From Streptomyces sp. WM6386 (GTDB lineage Bacteria; Actinomycetota; Actinomycetes; Streptomycetales; Streptomycetaceae): a stretch of DNA of 64,000 nt. The notes under the pieces were generated by a model. The model was given only the letters and a program-made list of their open reading frames with translations, did no database searches and was not told the origin of the DNA. The stretch covers positions 28,982-92,981 of the forward strand of contig NZ_JXTE01000026.1 in NCBI RefSeq assembly GCF_000972385.1, read 5' to 3'. This document shows positions 60,959 through 64,000 of this stretch, in pieces (position 1 is the stretch's first letter; each line of letters begins with the position of its first letter). The position numbers were made by a program, and so were the translations under genes.

Positions 60959-62231
60959 AACCGCTGACGTGGTCAGGGAAGAGGCTCGCCGGGTCGTACT
61001 GCGACTTCAGCCCGGCGAGCCTCTTGCGTGTCACCTCGTCGTACAACCCCTCGCTCCGATCCCCGGCCCCGAACGCGAAGTTGACCGCCCGCCCGAGGGT
61101 CACGGGCGCGAGCAGCGCGAAGGCCGGATCGAGGACCTCCTGGGCCTTCGCCCGTTCCCCCACGGTCAACAGCCTTACCAGGAACCGCCCTTCGCGCCAC
61201 GGCACGGAGTTCGGCGCGGCCGCGGCGAGCGCCCCACCGAGATGATTGATCTGTACGACGGTCATGGCGCCGGCGCCCGGCCCGGTACGCCGGAGCACCT
61301 CACCGGCCGTCGCGAGGTCGAACTCGCCCAGCACCGCACTGTCCCCGTAGTACGCGTGCGGGAAGTCCGGGTCGCTGTGGATGGTGTGGCTCTCGGCGTA
61401 CGGCATCTCCCGCAGTGAGTCGGCGAGCACCGGCCCGACCTCCCGCAGCGGGGCGACGAGTCGCTCACCGTCGGCGCCCGTGTGGGCGACCCGTACGGAC
61501 AGGACGTACCGCCCGCGCAGGTGCGGCGGCAGCGCCGGCAGGTCCGGATACGGTACGGCCGCGAAGGACGAGGTCAGCCCGTCCGGTACGGTCCGCGTCC
61601 ACGCCTCGTACGCTCGCAGCACGGCCGCCGGATCGACCTGACGCCCGTCGAAGGCGAGCGAGCCGCCGTACAGCGTCCGCACGGGGACGAGGCCGATCTC
61701 CAGCTCGGTGACGACACCGAAGCCGTGCCCGGCGCCGAGCAGCGCCCAGTACAGGTCGGGCGCGGACTCCCGGGTCACCTGCCGCAGCCGCCCGTCCGCC
61801 GTGACGACGTCGAGGGAGCGGACGTGGTCGGCCGCGTACCCGAACTCCCGTGCCAGGATGCCGAGTCCGCCGCCCAGCGTGTACGACACGGCGCCGACGC
61901 CCGGCGCGGAGCCGTTGAGCGGGGCGAGCCCGTGAGGTGCGGCGGCTTCGACGACCTGGCCCCAGCGGACCCCGGCCTGGACGCGGGCGGTGCGTTCGAC
62001 AGGGTCGACGCTCACCCGGTCCATGCGCCGCGTCGAGACGAGCACGCCGCCCTCCACCGGGCCCGGCAGCCCGTGCCCCGTGGCCTGGACGGTCACCGGC
62101 AGCCGCTCGGCGGCGGCGTGGCGCACGGCGGCGATGACGTCGTCGGCCGAGGCGGCGGCGAAGACATGTGCGGGACGCACGGTGAACCCGGTCTGGAACC
62201 CGCTGAGTTCCTCTGCTGCGTGGCTGTTCAT
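60948..62231 (-). CDS. FAD-linked oxidase of the berberine bridge enzyme type
   Basis: This 427-residue flavoprotein has the PCMH-type FAD domain (VTVQATGHGLPGP, with the conserved His that may bind flavin covalently; GVGAVSYTLGGGLGILAREFG) and a C-terminal BBE-like substrate domain (DPASLFPDHVSGFSG). The family oxidises sugars, alkaloid-like compounds or polyketides. A short GAGG precedes the ATG. A perfect 16-bp palindrome lies 13-51 bp upstream, so it is likely under repressor control. It overlaps bioY by 11 bp tail to tail. Confidence 0.88.
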   Translation of the reverse strand: MNSHAAEELSGFQTGFTVRPAHVFAAASADDVIAAVRHAAAERLPVTVQATGHGLPGPVEGGVLVSTRRMDRVSVDPVERTARVQAGVRWGQVVEAAAPHGLAPLNGSAPGVGAVSYTLGGGLGILAREFGYAADHVRSLDVVTADGRLRQVTRESAPDLYWALLGAGHGFGVVTELEIGLVPVRTLYGGSLAFDGRQVDPAAVLRAYEAWTRTVPDGLTSSFAAVPYPDLPALPPHLRGRYVLSVRVAHTGADGERLVAPLREVGPVLADSLREMPYAESHTIHSDPDFPHAYYGDSAVLGEFDLATAGEVLRRTGPGAGAMTVVQINHLGGALAAAAPNSVPWREGRFLVRLLTVGERAKAQEVLDPAFALLAPVTLGRAVNFAFGAGDRSEGLYDEVTRKRLAGLKSQYDPASLFPDHVSGFSG

Positions 62232-62243
62232 GCACCTCAGGCT

Positions 62244-62282
62244 GGAGGCATAACCTGACAGCTTCCGTCAGGTTATGCCTCC
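62244..62282. promoter_or_regulatory. Perfect 16-bp inverted repeat upstream of the oxidase
   Basis: GGAGGCATAACCTGAC and its complement are separated by 7 nt (AGCTTCC). The AACCTGAC/GTCAGGTT core resembles dimer-repressor operators. It may also end the LPXTG gene transcript, whose stop is at 62291. No regulator gene is adjacent. Confidence 0.65.
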
Positions 62283-62290
62283 GTCGTCGG

Positions 62291-63004
62291 TCAGCTCTCC
62301 CGGCGCCGCGTCGACCACCACATCCCGGCCGCACCGGCCGTCAGCAGCGCCGCGCCCCCCGCCCCCAGCGGGAGCAGATCACGGTCGGGACCGGTCTTGG
62401 GCAGCTCCTTGTCGCCGCCCGGCCCCACGGGCTGGTTGTCGGTGCCGAGCAGCAGCGGGGTGGCCGGGGCGTTCGGCGACGGGTTCGTCGTACCGAACGG
62501 AACCGGGCCCTGCTGCCAGAACGTCTTCTTTCCGTCGCCGGTCTGCACCGGCAGACAGATCTTGCCGGTCTTTCCGAGATCGAATGTCGCGTCCACGGCG
62601 TACGACTTCGACTTACCGGCCGCGAGATTGTCGATCGGGCAGGCGAAACCGCTGTTCGAGCCCTCCGGTAGATCGCTTTCGGCAATCGAGGAGCACCCTT
62701 GAACGTTATTGACCGTGAGGCCGTCGAAGCCGACGACCAAAAGCTGGATCTTTCCGCTGTCCTTGGTCCCCTCGTTCTTCACCGTGGCGGTGAGATCGGT
62801 CTTTTCGGAACTGTTGTCGACCGAGATCTGTTCGGGCAGCAGCGTGGTCAGCTTCACGCCCGCCGGTGCCTCGTCGACGGCCTTTCCCCCCTTGCTGCTT
62901 CCGGGTCCCTCGTCCGCGCCGGCGGCGGTGGAAAGGATCAGCACGGCCGAAAAAGATGCCGTGACCAGCGATCCCGCGATGGTCGTCCTACGACGAGAAC
63001 TCAT
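62291..63004 (-). CDS. LPXTG-anchored cell-surface protein
   Basis: The 237-residue precursor has a signal peptide (residues ~8-29, ending AAGA), a beta-rich outer domain with two cysteines (VQGCSSIAE, GFACPIDN) that may pair, a third cysteine in KICLPVQ and the sorting signal LPKTG near 200. The last hydrophobic helix and RRRES follow. Sortase would attach it to peptidoglycan. AAGGGGGA precedes the ATG. Its function is unknown; the DUF11-like fold suggests a structural or adhesive role. Confidence 0.85.
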   Translation of the reverse strand: MSSRRRTTIAGSLVTASFSAVLILSTAAGADEGPGSSKGGKAVDEAPAGVKLTTLLPEQISVDNSSEKTDLTATVKNEGTKDSGKIQLLVVGFDGLTVNNVQGCSSIAESDLPEGSNSGFACPIDNLAAGKSKSYAVDATFDLGKTGKICLPVQTGDGKKTFWQQGPVPFGTTNPSPNAPATPLLLGTDNQPVGPGGDKELPKTGPDRDLLPLGAGGAALLTAGAAGMWWSTRRRES

Positions 63005-63199
63005 GTTCGTCCCCCTTGGCTGCGCCTGAATTCGCAGTACTTGAAGAGCTACCACAAGATTTCTCCGCACTATGCTGGTACGGCGTGAAGTGTGACCATT
63101 GTGTTGAAGTAGGCGTTGACCGGTGCGTGGTTGAGGGGGTGTGACGGATTGCCGGGGAATACGGGAAACACGAGGAGCGGTGGGGCTCCCGGGATATTG

Positions 63200-64000
63200 G
63201 TGACGGGACGTTATCGCCTGGTCGAGAGCATTGGACAGGGGGGAATGGGGCGGGTGTGGCGAGCCGCCGACGAGATGCTCGACCGGGAGGTCGCGGTCAA
63301 GGAGATGCGCATAGACGGCCTCGACGCGGAGGACGCGCGCACCCGCCGGGAACGCACGCTGCGCGAGGCCCGGGCCACGGCGCGGATCGACCACCCCAAT
63401 GTCGTACGGATCTATGACGTCGTCGACGAGGGCGAACGTCTGTGGATCGTCATGGAGTTGGTCGCCGGCCGCTCCCTGGAACGGATGATGGTGGAGGACG
63501 GCCCGCTCGGCCCCCTGGAGGCGGCCCGAATCGGCGTCGGCCTGGTGACGGCACTGCGCCAGGTGCACGCCCGTGGCGTCCTGCACCGGGACATCAAGCC
63601 GGGCAACGTCCTGGTGGAGCGGAACGGACACCGCGTGGTCCTCACGGACTTCGGCATCGCGGCGATCCAGGACGCGAAGGCGCTGACGATGGTCGGCATG
63701 CTGGTCGGCTCACCCGACTACATGGCCCCCGAGCGCATCTCCGGCCGCCCCCAGGGCCCGCCGTCCGACGTCTGGTCCCTCGGCGCGACCCTCTGCGCGG
63801 CCCTGGGCGGCCACTCCCCGTTCTCCCGCGACACCACCCTCGCCACGCTCCACGCGGTCCTCTACGAGGAGCCCGAACTCCCCGCCGCGGCAGGCCCGTT
63901 GCGCGACATCCTGGCCGCCCTCCTGGAGAAGGACCCCGATGTCCGCCCGGGCCTGGCTGACCTGGAGACCGCTCTCCAACCGGTGGCCTTCCCAGCGCCC
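63200..64000 (+). CDS. Serine/threonine protein kinase, N-terminal part (runs off window)
   Basis: The first 267 residues hold a full Hanks-type kinase domain: glycine loop GQGGMGRVW, lysine in VAVKEMR, HRDIKPGN catalytic loop, DFGIA, and MAPERI with GSPDYMAPERISG in the activation segment. It is a membrane-linked signalling kinase in most Streptomyces; the transmembrane and sensor parts would lie beyond base 64000. I chose the GTG at 63200, giving TGRYRLVESIG directly. An in-frame TTG at 63197 is also possible. Confidence 0.9.
   Translation, partial: MTGRYRLVESIGQGGMGRVWRAADEMLDREVAVKEMRIDGLDAEDARTRRERTLREARATARIDHPNVVRIYDVVDEGERLWIVMELVAGRSLERMMVEDGPLGPLEAARIGVGLVTALRQVHARGVLHRDIKPGNVLVERNGHRVVLTDFGIAAIQDAKALTMVGMLVGSPDYMAPERISGRPQGPPSDVWSLGATLCAALGGHSPFSRDTTLATLHAVLYEEPELPAAAGPLRDILAALLEKDPDVRPGLADLETALQPVAFPAP

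Overview
The window is high-GC actinobacterial DNA and looks like part of a Streptomyces chromosome. Supporting signs are strong G/C at third codon positions, GGAGG-type ribosome sites, many GTG starts, ATGA/GTGA translational coupling, long GC stem terminators and Streptomyces-type intergenic palindromes. The order sodF ... S8 protease, ECF sigma, asd, pepN ... malQ resembles, from memory, the S. coelicolor SCO2633-SCO2650 neighbourhood; I could not align it.

Bases 1-6469 hold the most unusual block: the end of a serine O-acetyltransferase, a fusion of an ATP-grasp ligase with a cysteine-synthase-type PLP enzyme, two more ATP-grasp ligases, a 23-codon reading frame fitted exactly between two of them, and an MFS exporter. 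I read it as a biosynthetic operon that activates serine, replaces its beta substituent, joins the product by amide ligation and exports it. It starts upstream of the window. A terminator at 6491-6516 closes it.

Bases 6666-15343 carry an acidic repeat-containing small protein coupled to malQ, a small membrane protein, a TetR/FAD-monooxygenase divergon with a repeated operator, a MarR/EamA divergon, a second EamA exporter and a LysR regulator. Bases 15530-27655 carry pepN, a DUF1203 protein, asd, a lone TnpB gene divergent from a ribbon-helix-helix gene, a 181-bp MITE, an ECF sigma factor with a membrane partner, a large secreted subtilase and a CGNR regulator. Bases 27766-38255 carry small enzymes (VOC, FMN-binding, Nudix, metallophosphoesterase, serine hydrolase), an AbiEi-like protein, a second pepN paralogue and a DsbA-like oxidoreductase.

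Bases 38259-48116 are one long minus-strand carbohydrate or polyol operon: binding protein, two permeases, two ABC ATPases with altered Q-loops and signature motifs, a DeoR regulator, a 2-hydroxyacid dehydrogenase, an FGGY kinase, a glycerophosphodiesterase and a zinc-ribbon-like protein. A divergent FGGY kinase and histidine phosphatase pair lies at 48374-50427. After a DUF574 methyltransferase comes sodF with a perfect Nur-type nickel operator, then an amino-acid permease.

Bases 53581-58712 form an organosulfur operon: a cysteine-rich leader peptide, SsuA/SsuC/SsuB-type transporter, an FMN monooxygenase and a TauD-type dioxygenase. The window ends with a ROK regulator, bioY, a berberine-bridge-type oxidase behind a perfect 16-bp palindrome, an LPXTG surface protein and the start of a Ser/Thr kinase. 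I saw no rRNA, tRNA, CRISPR array or prophage.
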